64,000 nucleotides of DNA from Streptomyces sp. NBC_01255 (lineage in GTDB: Bacteria > Actinomycetota > Actinomycetes > Streptomycetales > Streptomycetaceae): the NCBI RefSeq assembly GCF_036226445.1, contig NZ_CP108474.1, positions 2,852,001 to 2,916,000 of the forward strand. Direction: 5' to 3'. The notes beneath the pieces were generated by a model. The model had not been told where the DNA came from and made no database searches. It was given only the letters and a program-made list of their open reading frames with translations. The position numbers were made by a program, and so were the translations under genes. How positions within the stretch are numbered: position 1 is the first letter of the stretch; the number at the start of each line of letters is the position of its first letter. Below, one piece after another: positions 45,071-53,654 of this stretch.

Positions 45071-45346
45071 TCACCCGGTGGCCGGACTTCTCCCGTTCTC
45101 GCCGTTCTTGCCGGTCACCTGCGCGCTAGTGGCTTCCGCGCCGGTGTCCGGAGCGTCTTCGGCGGCCGTCTCCGCGCCCTCGTGGAGGGGGCAGTCCGGG
45201 TTGCGGCAGGGCTGCACTTCCCACTCCGGCACCCAGGCCCCGAGGACCTTGTGCCGGGTGGCCAGCTTGGCGCGCGGTCGGCCGCAGGCCGGACATCTGC
45301 TCTCGGCCAGCGGGTCCCGCGTCGTGCGAGGCACCTCGTCACCCAT
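45071..45346 (-). CDS. Small protein with a cysteine-rich zinc-ribbon-like motif
   Basis: A 91-residue protein. CPACGRPR (about residues 18-25) and CRNPDCPLH form two cysteine pairs that could bind zinc, separated by about 25 residues. The C-terminal half is acidic and low complexity. ATG 45346 lies six bases after TACCCT, a leaderless pattern. Function is unknown; a nucleic-acid or protein scaffold role is only a possibility. Confidence 0.7.
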   Translation of the reverse strand: MGDEVPRTTRDPLAESRCPACGRPRAKLATRHKVLGAWVPEWEVQPCRNPDCPLHEGAETAAEDAPDTGAEATSAQVTGKNGENGRSPATG

Positions 45347-45388
45347 GCTTCCAGGGTAGGACGCCTCGCACGGACCCGCCCTCCGCCA

Positions 45389-45970
45389 CTACCGCTTCCT
45401 GGAGTACGTACGGACGAGCACGCCGTTGTCGAAGGTGCGCACCTCGCCCAGCACGAAGTCGCGGGGCTCGAAGCCGGCGCCGAACATCGGCATGCCGGAG
45501 CCGTAGACCTGCGGGTACGTCTTGATGACCAGCTCGTCGATCTCCTCGATGAGCTCGCCCGCGATGGTGGAGCCGCCGCAGAGCCAGACGCCCAGGGGGC
45601 TGTCCTCGGCCTTGAGCTCGCGGACGCGTCCGACGAGGTCGTCGGCGATCAGCTCGACATCGGGGTCGGGCGACTCGGCCAGCGACCGGGTGGCGACGAA
45701 CTCGCGCAGGTGGCTGTACGGGCTGGTGACGCCGACGTCCAGGGCGAGCCGGTACGACCCCAGCCCCTGGATGACGGTGTCGAAGTGCTTGTTGTCGCCG
45801 TCGATCCCGAGCGTCTCCCGAGCCTGCGTCGGGATCGTCTCCGGGTACTCGGCGCCCATGAACTGCAGGTACGGCGCGTCCAGGAACGTGAACATGGACG
45901 TGGCATCGCCCTCGGGGTCACCGATGAAGCCGTCGATGGTGCAGGCGATGTAGTAGGTGAGCTTGCGCAA
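45389..45970 (-). CDS. Dihydrofolate reductase/RibD-C family reductase
   Basis: A 193-residue protein. It starts MRKLTYYIACTIDGFIGDPEGD and carries the nucleotide-binding stretch LGVWLCGGSTIAGELIEEIDELVIKTYPQVYGSGMPMF, the RibD C-terminal/DHFR-like NADPH fold. Members reduce small heterocyclic substrates or are of unknown use. TTG 45970 has GAAGAGGA five bases upstream and matches the family start, so it is preferred over GTG 46015. A TetR gene is divergent, with a short CACTTGTAGTG palindrome at 46032-46042 between them. Confidence 0.82.
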   Translation of the reverse strand: MRKLTYYIACTIDGFIGDPEGDATSMFTFLDAPYLQFMGAEYPETIPTQARETLGIDGDNKHFDTVIQGLGSYRLALDVGVTSPYSHLREFVATRSLAESPDPDVELIADDLVGRVRELKAEDSPLGVWLCGGSTIAGELIEEIDELVIKTYPQVYGSGMPMFGAGFEPRDFVLGEVRTFDNGVLVRTYSRKR

Positions 45971-46031
45971 ACCGGTCCTCTTCGTCTTCGGGAAGTGGGC
46001 TGCAGCCGCAACCACGACGGCTATAGTGCTT

Positions 46032-46042
46032 CACTTGTAGTG
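46032..46042. promoter_or_regulatory. Possible TetR operator between reductase and regulator
   Basis: CACT-TGT-AGTG is a perfect palindrome in the 112-base gap between the divergent reductase and TetR starts. TetR proteins often bind such sites. This is weak evidence on its own. Confidence 0.4.
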
Positions 46043-46082
46043 GTTACGCAAGCCCCCATGTCCGAAACGAAGGGAGCCGCAC

Positions 46083-46658
46083 GTGGCGAGGAACCCGGAA
46101 CGCCGTACGGCGCTGCTCGACGCAGCGATCGAGGCCCTGGCCGACGAAGGTGCCCGCGGGCTGACCTTCCGGGCCGTCGACGCCCGGGCGGGGGTCCCCA
46201 CGGGCACCTCGTCCAACTACTTCAGCGACCGAGACCGGTTGCTCTCCGAGGTCGCCGACCGGATCTTCGTCCGGCTGACGCCCGAGCCCGGCGCCATCGA
46301 CACCGCGCTGCTCGCGAAGCCCAGCCGCGCCCTCGTCGTCGAGCTGATGCGCTGGCTCGCCCGGCGCATGATCGCCGAGCGCACCTGCTACCTGGGCCTT
46401 TTCGAGCTGCGCCTGGAGGCCGCGCGCCGGCCCGAGCTCCAGAGCCGGTTCACCCAGGTGCTCCGCGACGACCTCGCCTTCAACATCCGGCTGCACGTCG
46501 AATCGGGGATGCCCGGGGACGCGGACACGGTCCGGGTTCTCTACTTCGCCCTCACCGGGCTGCTCCTCGACCACTTCACCGTGCCCGGCCTCCACGCCGA
46601 ACGGGACCTGGACGACCTGGTCGAGACCGTGGTCGCCCGGATCGTCCCGGAGTCCTGA
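46083..46658 (+). CDS. TetR family regulator
   Basis: A 191-residue protein. The DNA-binding domain (about 5-55) has FRAVDARAGVPTGTSSNYFSDRDRLLSEVA, and the C-terminal domain ends VLYFALTGLLLDHFTVPGLHAERDLDDLVETVVARIV. GTG 46083 follows GGGAG by seven bases. It is divergent from the RibD-C-like reductase and likely represses it, because drug-responsive TetR genes are often paired in this way. The stop is followed at once by a 13-base tandem repeat. Confidence 0.9.
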   Translation: MARNPERRTALLDAAIEALADEGARGLTFRAVDARAGVPTGTSSNYFSDRDRLLSEVADRIFVRLTPEPGAIDTALLAKPSRALVVELMRWLARRMIAERTCYLGLFELRLEAARRPELQSRFTQVLRDDLAFNIRLHVESGMPGDADTVRVLYFALTGLLLDHFTVPGLHAERDLDDLVETVVARIVPES

Positions 46659-46695
46659 CCCGGCTCTCGGACCCGGCTCTCGGACCCCGCTCTCC
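46657..46695 (+). repeat. Tandem 13-base repeat starting in a stop codon
   Basis: GACCCGGCTCTCG occurs at 46657-46669 and 46670-46682, and a diverged third unit GACCCCGCTCTCC at 46683-46695. The first G and A belong to the TGA stop of the TetR gene. The convergent polyprenyl synthase gene ends just beyond. Confidence 0.85.
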
Positions 46696-46703
46696 TCTTC
46701 GCC

Positions 46704-47759
46704 TCAGCGCGTACGCCGGGTGACGAACTCCGCGAGGGCGAGCAGGTCTCCCGCCGCCGCCAGGTCCGGCACCGCCTGCGCCAGGTACTCGACGGCACGG
46801 CCCATGCGCTCGGCCGCCTGGGCCTGCGCCCAGTCCCGGCCGCCGGCCCGCTCGACCGCGTCCGCCGCGGCCCGTACCGCCGCCGCGTCGAGGGCCGGAC
46901 GGGCGTAGAGCTCGGCCAGTTCGTCCCCCGCCGGGGTCCCCGAGGCGAGCGCCGCCACCACGGGCAGCGACTTCTTGTGGGCGACGAGGTCGGCGCCGGC
47001 CGGCTTGCCCGTCCGGTCCGGGTCGCCCCAGATCCCGATGAGGTCGTCGATCAGCTGGAACGCGAGTCCGGCCTCGCGGCCGAAGGAGTCCATCGCCGCG
47101 ACCTCCTCCTCGCCCGCGCCCGCGTAGAGCGCGCCGATGGCACAGGAAGCGCCGAGCAGGGCCCCGGTCTTGGCGGTGGCCATGGCCAGGCACTCGTCGA
47201 GCGAGACGTCGCGGGGCGCGCGCTGCTCGAAGGCGCAGTCCGCGGCCTGGCCCGCGCAGAGCTCGATGATGCAGGCGGCGAGACGGGCGGAGGCGGCCCC
47301 GGACGCGGGGTGCGGGTCCTCGGCGAGCAGCCGCAGGGCGAGCGCGCTCATCGCGTCACCGGCGATCAGCGCCTCCGGGATGCCGAAGACGGTCCAGGCG
47401 GTGGGCCGGTGCCGCCGGGTCGGGTCCTCGTCCACGATGTCGTCGTGGAGCAGGGTGAAGTTGTGCGCGAGCTCGACCGCCGCGGCGGCCTTGACGGCCG
47501 GGGCGGACTCGGCTCCGAGGGCGCGGGCCGCCGCGAGGACCAGGGCCGGCCGGATCGCCTTGCCCGCCTGGCCGGCGGCCGGGGTGCCGTCGGCGTGCTC
47601 CCAGCCGAAGTGGTACATCGCGACCCGCCGTATGGAGCCCGGCAGGGACTCGACGGTGGAGCGGAGTTGGGGATTGACAGCGGTCCGTGTCTGGTCCAGG
47701 AGCATCACGGCCCCCTGACCGTCGCCGACGGCATCCGTGCTGGTCATGGTCACGGTCAC
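46704..47759 (-). CDS. Polyprenyl diphosphate synthase, probable encapsulin cargo
   Basis: A 351-residue E-isoprenyl synthase. The first Asp-rich motif is LLHDDIVDED (Asp106, Asp107, Asp110). The second region is FQLIDDLIGIWGD (Asp238, Asp239), with KPAGADLVAHKKSLP after it, as in geranylgeranyl-type enzymes. It should condense isopentenyl diphosphate with an allylic diphosphate; chain length is not predictable. The N-terminus (MTVTMTSTDAVGDGQGAVMLLDQTRTAV) is short and flexible. The encapsulin gene lies 82 bases upstream on the same strand, and family 2B shells are known to carry such polyprenyl synthases. Starts at GTG 47759, GTG 47753 or ATG 47747 are all possible. Confidence 0.9.
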   Translation of the reverse strand: MTVTMTSTDAVGDGQGAVMLLDQTRTAVNPQLRSTVESLPGSIRRVAMYHFGWEHADGTPAAGQAGKAIRPALVLAAARALGAESAPAVKAAAAVELAHNFTLLHDDIVDEDPTRRHRPTAWTVFGIPEALIAGDAMSALALRLLAEDPHPASGAASARLAACIIELCAGQAADCAFEQRAPRDVSLDECLAMATAKTGALLGASCAIGALYAGAGEEEVAAMDSFGREAGLAFQLIDDLIGIWGDPDRTGKPAGADLVAHKKSLPVVAALASGTPAGDELAELYARPALDAAAVRAAADAVERAGGRDWAQAQAAERMGRAVEYLAQAVPDLAAAGDLLALAEFVTRRTR

Positions 47760-47841
47760 TTCCTTCGTCTCCTTCGCGGCGCGAGCGCTGGGGAACGCCC
47801 GGGGGCGGGAGGTTCGGGCCCCGCCCCCGGGCGTCGCCGGC

Positions 47842-49254
47842 TCAGCGCCAGCGGCTGACCTCGACGTTCTCCAGGACGCCGAGCGCGTCCGGGACGAGGA
47901 TGGCCGCCGAGTAGTAGGCCGTGACGAGGTAGGAGATGATCGCCTGCTCGTCGATGCCCATGAAGCGGACCGAGAGGCTGGGCTCGATCTCGTCGGGGAG
48001 GCCGGTCTGGTGCAGACCGATCACGCCCTGGTCGGCCTCGCCCGTACGCATGCAGATGATCGAGGTGGTCCGGGCGTCCGACACCGGGATCTTGTTGCAC
48101 GGGTAGATCGGCACGCCGCGCCAGGTCGGGATGCGGTTGCCGTTGACGTCGATCGTCTCCGGCACGAGGCCGCGCTTGTTGAGCTCGCGGCCGAAGGCGG
48201 CGATGGCGCGCGGGTGGGCGAGGAAGAGCTTCGAGCCCCGGCGGCGGGAGAGCAGCTCGTCCATGTCGTCGGGGCTGGGGGCGCCGTCGTGGGGCTGGAT
48301 CCGCTGCCCGTAGTCGCAGTTGGAGAGGAGACCGAACTCCTTGTTGTTGATGAGCTCGTGCTCCTGGCGCTCGCGGAGCGCCTCGACCGTCAGCCGCAAC
48401 TGCTGCTCGGTCTGGTTCATCGGCTGGTTGTAGAGGTCGGCGACGCGGCTGTGGACCTTCAGCACGGTCTGGGCGACGCTCAGCTCGTACTCGCGGGGAG
48501 AGGCGTCGTAGTCGACGTACGTGTGCGGGACGACCGCCTCGCCGACGTGGCCGGCGGAGAGGTCGATGGCGGCCTCGCCGTAGCCGTTGGTGCGCTGGTC
48601 GGGCAGGGCGGCCATGCCCGCGAGGTGCGCGGCGAGCGAGCCGACCCGGTCCGCGAGGTTCCGCACGTCGTCGCGGGTGAGCTCCAGGACCGTACAGGCG
48701 GTGGCGGCCCGGGCGGTCCAGCCCCAGACGGCGTCGCCGCTGATCAGCGCGGACTCGCCGAGGTAGGAGCCGTCGGCGAGGACGCCGAGGACGGCCTCGT
48801 CCCCGTAGGGTCCCTCGCCGATCTGCTCGATCCGGCCGTGCGCAAGGAGGTACACGCGGTCGGTGGCGGCGCCCGCGGTCGCGATGATCTCGCCCGCCGC
48901 GTACTCCCGCTGCGAGCAACGGGACGCGAGCTCGGTCAGGGCGTCCTCGTCCTCGTATCCGCGCAGGGCCGGAAGCTCGCCGAGCTCGGCGGGGATGACC
49001 GCTACCCGCTGCCCCGTCTGGACGAAGGTGACGCGGCCGTCACCCACGGAGTAGCTGAGCCTGCGGTTCACCCGGTACGTACCGCCCTGCACCTGCACCC
49101 ACGGCATCATCCGCAGGAGCCACCGAGAGGTGATCTCCTGCATCTGCGGCGCGGACTTGGTGGTCGTGGCGAGGTTCCGCGCGGCGGCGGTACCGAGACT
49201 CTGCTGCGGTGCCTGGTCCGTACGGACCTCGTCGCCAACCGAACCAACGGACAT
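47842..49254 (-). CDS. Family 2B encapsulin shell protein with cyclic-nucleotide-binding-like domain
   Basis: A 470-residue protein of the EshA-like, family 2B encapsulin type. An N-terminal arm ([31 protein letters not shown]) leads into an HK97-like shell fold (about 40-95 and 230-470, e.g. [36 protein letters not shown]). This is interrupted by a cNMP-binding-type domain at about 95-205. That insert keeps the phosphate cassette outline, [12 protein letters not shown] then ARAAT (Glu167, Arg182). Known 2B shells form icosahedral cages around terpenoid enzymes. ATG 49254 has GAGGGAG five bases upstream. The cargo candidate gene follows downstream. Ligand binding is unproven. Confidence 0.92.
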   Translation of the reverse strand: MSVGSVGDEVRTDQAPQQSLGTAAARNLATTTKSAPQMQEITSRWLLRMMPWVQVQGGTYRVNRRLSYSVGDGRVTFVQTGQRVAVIPAELGELPALRGYEDEDALTELASRCSQREYAAGEIIATAGAATDRVYLLAHGRIEQIGEGPYGDEAVLGVLADGSYLGESALISGDAVWGWTARAATACTVLELTRDDVRNLADRVGSLAAHLAGMAALPDQRTNGYGEAAIDLSAGHVGEAVVPHTYVDYDASPREYELSVAQTVLKVHSRVADLYNQPMNQTEQQLRLTVEALRERQEHELINNKEFGLLSNCDYGQRIQPHDGAPSPDDMDELLSRRRGSKLFLAHPRAIAAFGRELNKRGLVPETIDVNGNRIPTWRGVPIYPCNKIPVSDARTTSIICMRTGEADQGVIGLHQTGLPDEIEPSLSVRFMGIDEQAIISYLVTAYYSAAILVPDALGVLENVEVSRWR

Positions 49255-49508
49255 GGAACTCCCTCTCGTATACGTGAGTTGCGAGAGAAGCCTTTCAGCA
49301 CGGAACGTGTCGGCGCCATTACACATTCGAGTGGGACTGTTCGACGATCTTCGGGGCATGTCACGCGATTTCCCCTCCGAACAGCGGCGCATCAGGGCCC
49401 CGCACCGCCGTGTCCGGATCAGCTCGCACATCACTCGAACGGATGGCCGTGGAGTAGCGGACTCCGGTACTCCGGAAGTTCACCCCGTTCCCCCGAAGGG
49501 AGTCGGTC

Positions 49509-50099
49509 ATGGCCTCACCCATGTCCGCGAGCAGGTTCCTCGACGCGCTGCGCGACGAGGGCCTCGCGGTCGTCCAGGTCGGCGACTGGTCCACCCACAA
49601 CCGCAACCACAAGGGCCCCTGGGGCCCCGTGCACGGCGTGATGATCCACCACACCGTGACCCGGGGCACCGCGAGCACCGTCCGGATCTGCAAGGACGGT
49701 TACGAGGGCCTGCCGGGTCCGCTCTGCCACGGCGTGATCGCCAAGGACGGCACGGTCCACCTCGTCGGCTACGGCCGCGCCAACCACGCGGGCCTCGGGG
49801 ACGACGAGGTGCTCAGGGCGGTCGTCGCCGAGCAGGGGCTGCCGCCGGACGACGAGGCCTCGACGGACGGCAACCGGCACTTCTACGGCTTCGAGTGCGA
49901 GAACCTCGGCGACGGCGAGGACCCGTGGCCGAAGGTCCAGCTGGAGGCCATCGCGAAGGCGACGGCCGCCGTGTGCCGGGTGCACGGCTGGACCCAGCGC
50001 TCGGTCATCGGGCACCGGGAGTGGCAGCCGGGGAAGGTGGACCCGCGCGGGTTCACGATGGCCTCGATGCGCGAACGGGTCGCCGACCTGCTGCGCTGA
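49509..50099 (+). CDS. N-acetylmuramoyl-L-alanine amidase (PGRP/Amidase_2 fold), no signal peptide
   Basis: A 196-residue zinc amidase. Metal ligands are His in GVMIHHTVTRG (about residue 47) and His in SVIGHREWQPGKVDPRGF, followed by the Asp ligand. The NHAGLGDD loop is typical of phage and bacterial PGRP-type amidases that cut the lactyl-peptide bond of peptidoglycan. No signal peptide or wall-binding repeat is present, so export is unexplained; it may act inside, after lysis, or by a non-classical route. ATG 49509 has AAGGGAG upstream. Confidence 0.87.
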   Translation: MASPMSASRFLDALRDEGLAVVQVGDWSTHNRNHKGPWGPVHGVMIHHTVTRGTASTVRICKDGYEGLPGPLCHGVIAKDGTVHLVGYGRANHAGLGDDEVLRAVVAEQGLPPDDEASTDGNRHFYGFECENLGDGEDPWPKVQLEAIAKATAAVCRVHGWTQRSVIGHREWQPGKVDPRGFTMASMRERVADLLR

Positions 50100-50133
50100 C
50101 CGTCGATCCCGGACCGGCCGGGACAATGGCCGG

Positions 50134-51042
50134 GTGAACGCCTTCGACCTCTCCCGGCTGCGGCCCCGGCTCCCCTCGCCCCTGGAGCCGGTGGAGGACG
50201 AGCGCTTCGCCCGGCGCGGTCTCACGTTGCTGCTCAAGCGCGACGACCTCATCCACCCCGACCTGCCGGGCAACAAGTGGCGCAAGCTCGCGCTCAACCT
50301 GCGCGCGGCGGACGGCCGGCCCGTGCTCACCTTCGGCGGCGCGTACTCGAACCACCTGCGTGCCACGGCCGCCGCCGGGCGGCTCTTCGGCTTCCCGACG
50401 ATCGGCGTCGTCCGCGGCGACGAGCTGGCCGGGCGCCCGCTCAACCCGTCCCTCGCGCGGTGCGCGGCGGACGGGATGCGGCTGGAGTTCGTCGACCGGG
50501 CCACGTACCGCGCGAAGAGCGAACCCGCCACGCTCGCCGCGCTCCTGGAGCGGGCCCCCGCGGAGACGTACGTGGTCCCGGAGGGCGGCAGCAACGCGCT
50601 CGCCGTGCGGGGGTGTGTGGAGCTCGGCCGCGAACTCGCCGGGGCGGCGGACGTGGTCGCCGTCGCCTGCGGCACGGGCGGCACCCTCGCGGGCCTCGCG
50701 GCCGGCCTCGCGCCCGGGCAGAGGGCCCTGGGGGTTCCGGTCCTCAAGGGCGGCTTCCTGGGCGCGGAGGTCCGCGCCCTCCAGGAGGCGGCTTTCGGCG
50801 GCCCGCGCGGCGACTGGGCCCTCGACGAGCGGTTCCACTGCGGCGGTTACGCCCGTACCGGCCCGGTCCTTGAGGCGTTCGCACGGGACTTCGAGGCGCG
50901 GCACGGACTCGCCATCGAGCGGCTGTATGTCGCCAAAATGCTGTACGGACTCGTCACCCTCGCGGAGGAGGGCGCGTTCCCGGCGGGTACCCGGCTCGCG
51001 GCAGTGGTGACAGGCGCCCCGGAGCCACGTCCGGGGAACTAG
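50134..51042 (+). CDS. PLP-dependent D-cysteine desulfhydrase/ACC-deaminase-like enzyme
   Basis: A 302-residue fold-type II PLP enzyme. The Schiff-base Lys lies in LPGNKWRKL (about residue 48), then FGGAYSNHLRATAAAG, and the phosphate-binding glycine loop ACGTGGTLAGLAAGL. Family members deaminate D-cysteine or 1-aminocyclopropane carboxylate; residues separating the two activities are not decisive here. GTG 50134 follows GACAAT by six bases, a leaderless pattern. The TAG stop shares the sequence CTAG with the stop of the convergent antiporter gene. Confidence 0.85.
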   Translation: MNAFDLSRLRPRLPSPLEPVEDERFARRGLTLLLKRDDLIHPDLPGNKWRKLALNLRAADGRPVLTFGGAYSNHLRATAAAGRLFGFPTIGVVRGDELAGRPLNPSLARCAADGMRLEFVDRATYRAKSEPATLAALLERAPAETYVVPEGGSNALAVRGCVELGRELAGAADVVAVACGTGGTLAGLAAGLAPGQRALGVPVLKGGFLGAEVRALQEAAFGGPRGDWALDERFHCGGYARTGPVLEAFARDFEARHGLAIERLYVAKMLYGLVTLAEEGAFPAGTRLAAVVTGAPEPRPGN

Positions 51043-52637
51043 TCGGCCGCCTCCTCGCGGTACGCGGCGGCCTCCTCCAGGTCGAGGCGGCGGAGCAGCG
51101 TACGCATCATCTCGTCGTCGATCCGGCGCGCGTCGCGCAGCCGCACGAAGACCTCGCGCTCGGCTTCGATCATCTCGCGGGAGAGCCGCCGGTACGTGTC
51201 GTCCGCCGTCTCCCCGGTGGCTTCGTTGACCGCCCCGAGCCGCTCCCACACGGAGTTCCGGCGCCGCTCCAGGACCGTGCGGAGCCGGTCGGCGAGGGGC
51301 TTCGGGAGAGCGTTGTGCTCGTCGGCGAGGAGGGCGTCGAGGCGTTCCTCGGCGGCCCGGGAGGCCTCGCTCTGGGCCTGTGCCTCGGCGAGGGTCTCGG
51401 CGTACCGGTCGCGTCCGGGGAGCTTCAGGAACCGGATGAGCGGGGGCAGGGTGAGGCCCTGCACCACCAGCGTGCCGATGACGGTGGTGAAGGTGAGGAA
51501 GAGGACGAGGTTGCGGGCCGGGAACTCCACCCCGTCCGTGACGACGGGGATGGAGAAGGCGATGGCGAGGGAGACCACTCCGCGCATGCCGGCCCAGCCG
51601 ACGACGAGCGGGGCCTTCCAGTCCACTCCCGGCTCGCGTTCGCGTACGCGCGCGGAGAGCCGGCGGGGCAGGAAGGTCGCCGGGTAGACCCACACGAACC
51701 GGACGACGACGACGGCCACGAAGACCCCGACCGCGTACCAGACCGCCTCCCCGATGCCGTACTGGCCGAGGCCCTGGACGACGTACGGCAGTTGGAGCCC
51801 GATCAGGGCGAAGACTGCGGATTCCAGGACGAAGGCGACCATCTTCCAGACGGCCTCCTCCTGGAGCCGGGTCGCGAAGTCGACCTGCCAGGCGCGGTGG
51901 CCGAGGAAGAGGCCGACCACGACGACGGCGAGGACGCCGGAGGCGTGCACCTCCTCGGCGGCCGCGTAGGCGACGAAGGGGATGAGGAGGGAGAGGGTGT
52001 TCTGGAGGAGGGAGTCGCCGAGGCCGCGGCGGAGCCAGTGGATGGGGACCATGAGGACCAGGCCGACGCCGATCCCGCCGAGGGACGCGAGCGCGAACTC
52101 CCCGATGCCGCCGGCCCAGCTGATGCCCTCGCCGACCGCCGCCGCGAGGGCCACCTTGTAGGCGGTGATGGCGGTGGCGTCGTTCACCAGGGACTCGCCC
52201 TGGAGGATCGTGGTGATCCGGTGGGGCAGACCGAGCTTGCGGGCGATGGCGGTGGCGGCGACCGCGTCCGGCGGGGCGACCACCGCGCCGAGCACGAGCG
52301 CGGCGGTCAGCGGCAGGTCGGGGACGAGGACGTACGCGAGCCAGCCGACGGCCACGGTGGCGAAGAGGACGTAACCGACGGAAAGCAGGGCGACGGGCCG
52401 GATGTTGGCCCGCAGGTCGAGGTAGGAGGAGTCGAGGGCCGCCGTGTAGAGGAGCGGGGGCAGGATCAGCGGCAGCACGATGTGCGGGTCGAGCGTGTAG
52501 TCCGGTACTCCGGGGACGTACGAGGCGGCGAGACCGGCGGCGACCAGGAGCAGCGGGGCCGGCACCGGGGTCCTGCGCGCGAGCCCCGCGATCGCGGCGC
52601 TCGCCGCCACCAGTGCCACCAGCTGCAGTGCGTCCAT
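51039..52637 (-). CDS. Sodium/proton antiporter (CPA1 type)
   Basis: A 532-residue protein. Eleven or twelve membrane helices occupy residues 1-400. The ion-binding motif QGESLVNDATAI and GAVVAPPDAVAATAIA mark the CPA1 exchanger core. A C-terminal cytosolic helical region of about 130 residues (YAETLAEAQAQSEASRAAEERLDALL to DLEEAAAYREEAAD) is probably regulatory. It exchanges Na+ or K+ for protons for pH and salt balance. It lies near the osmotic-stress SigH genes, though not in their operon. Confidence 0.93.
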   Translation of the reverse strand: MDALQLVALVAASAAIAGLARRTPVPAPLLLVAAGLAASYVPGVPDYTLDPHIVLPLILPPLLYTAALDSSYLDLRANIRPVALLSVGYVLFATVAVGWLAYVLVPDLPLTAALVLGAVVAPPDAVAATAIARKLGLPHRITTILQGESLVNDATAITAYKVALAAAVGEGISWAGGIGEFALASLGGIGVGLVLMVPIHWLRRGLGDSLLQNTLSLLIPFVAYAAAEEVHASGVLAVVVVGLFLGHRAWQVDFATRLQEEAVWKMVAFVLESAVFALIGLQLPYVVQGLGQYGIGEAVWYAVGVFVAVVVVRFVWVYPATFLPRRLSARVREREPGVDWKAPLVVGWAGMRGVVSLAIAFSIPVVTDGVEFPARNLVLFLTFTTVIGTLVVQGLTLPPLIRFLKLPGRDRYAETLAEAQAQSEASRAAEERLDALLADEHNALPKPLADRLRTVLERRRNSVWERLGAVNEATGETADDTYRRLSREMIEAEREVFVRLRDARRIDDEMMRTLLRRLDLEEAAAYREEAAD

Positions 52638-52684
52638 GCCCTTGTGCCCGTCCCTGTCCGGTGTCGCAACGTAACCTGGCCATC

Positions 52685-52945
52685 ATGAGCGAGTGCCCGC
52701 ACGTTGCCGAAATGCCGCGCCCCGAACCGGCGCCGCTGGCCGACACCTGCCCGGAGTGCCTGGCGGACGGGACGCACCCGGTCCAGCTGCGGCTCTGCCT
52801 GAGCTGCGGGCATGTCGGCTGCTGCGACTCGTCGGCGGGGCGGCACGCGACGGGGCATTTCTCCAGCACGGGGCATCCGGTGATGCGGACCTTCGAGCCG
52901 GGCGAGGCCTGGCGCTGGTGCTTCGTGGACAGTTCGATCGTCTGA
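52685..52945 (+). CDS. UBP-type zinc-finger protein
   Basis: An 86-residue protein with a single UBP-like zinc finger: CPECLADGTHPVQLRLCLSCGHVGCCDSSAGRHATGHFSSTGHPVMRTF, containing paired cysteines and several histidines. In eukaryotes this fold binds the ubiquitin tail. Bacterial versions are widespread in actinomycetes and their partner is unknown. ATG 52685 follows TAACCT by seven bases, so the transcript is likely leaderless. The divergent antiporter starts 47 bases away. Confidence 0.83.
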   Translation: MSECPHVAEMPRPEPAPLADTCPECLADGTHPVQLRLCLSCGHVGCCDSSAGRHATGHFSSTGHPVMRTFEPGEAWRWCFVDSSIV

Positions 52946-52981
52946 CGGCCGGGCCCCTCGGTACGACGCGGCCCTTCCGAC

Positions 52982-53007
52982 GGTTCGACGGCTTCCCGGT
53001 TGGGTAC
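52982..53007 (+). promoter_or_regulatory. SigB/SigH-type promoter of the anti-sigma-sigH operon
   Basis: GGTTC (52982-52986), a 15-base spacer and GGGTAC (53002-53007) fit the Streptomyces SigB-family promoter form GNNTN14-16GGGTAY. It lies about 230 bases before the anti-sigma start, suggesting autoregulation of the operon under stress. Confidence 0.65.
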
Positions 53008-53240
53008 GTCATCCCTCCGCCAGTCGCTCGTTTTCGCCCCCCGCAGGCCTCTACCCACCGTCCGCATCCATGGGCCTACCATGGGTGACGAGCGCGATCG
53101 GGGGCCGGGGGGGCTCACGGCGACACGGCGGGACGGATCGCGATAGCGTCACGGCGGACTGCGCAGCCCCCTGCGCACCGCCCGGTTCGGGGCCTCTCCC
53201 CCCGGACCCCGAATGAGCTTGTGCCACCTTGGAGGTGAGG

Positions 53241-53654
53241 GTGTCCCAGATCACAGGCGAGCCCGGGACCCAGGACTTCGTGGAAGTCCGGCTGCCCGCT
53301 GCGGGTGCCTATCTGTCCGTGCTGCGTACGGCCACGGCCGGCCTCGCGGCGCGCTTGGACTTCACCCTCGACGAGATCGAGGACTTGCGGATCGCGGTCG
53401 ACGAGGCCTGCGCGATCCTGCTCCAGCAGGCCGTGCCGGGGTCCGTCCTCAGCTGTGTCTTCCGGCTGGTCGACGACTCGCTGGACGTGACGGTCTCCGC
53501 CCCGACGACCGACGGCCGGGCGCCGGAGCGGGACACCTTCGCCTGGACGGTGCTGTCGGCACTGGCCGGGAAGGTGGAGTCGTCGGTGGCCGACGACCGT
53601 ACGGTCTCGATCAGCCTGTACAAACAGCGCGGCGCGGGGCCAGGCCCGGCGTGA
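53241..53654 (+). CDS. ushX: SpoIIAB/RsbW-type anti-sigma factor (UshX/PrsH homologue)
   Basis: A 137-residue GHKL kinase-fold protein. The region LRIAVDEACAILLQQAVPGS holds the N-box-like Asp/Glu region. The G1/G2 ATP-lid motifs of full kinases are reduced, as in the S. coelicolor anti-SigH protein. It should bind SigH and block polymerase access until stress. GTG 53241 has GGAGG five bases upstream; TTG 53229 is an alternative. The stop overlaps the sigH start as GTGA, so the two are coupled. A SigB-type promoter lies upstream. Confidence 0.85.
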   Translation: MSQITGEPGTQDFVEVRLPAAGAYLSVLRTATAGLAARLDFTLDEIEDLRIAVDEACAILLQQAVPGSVLSCVFRLVDDSLDVTVSAPTTDGRAPERDTFAWTVLSALAGKVESSVADDRTVSISLYKQRGAGPGPA

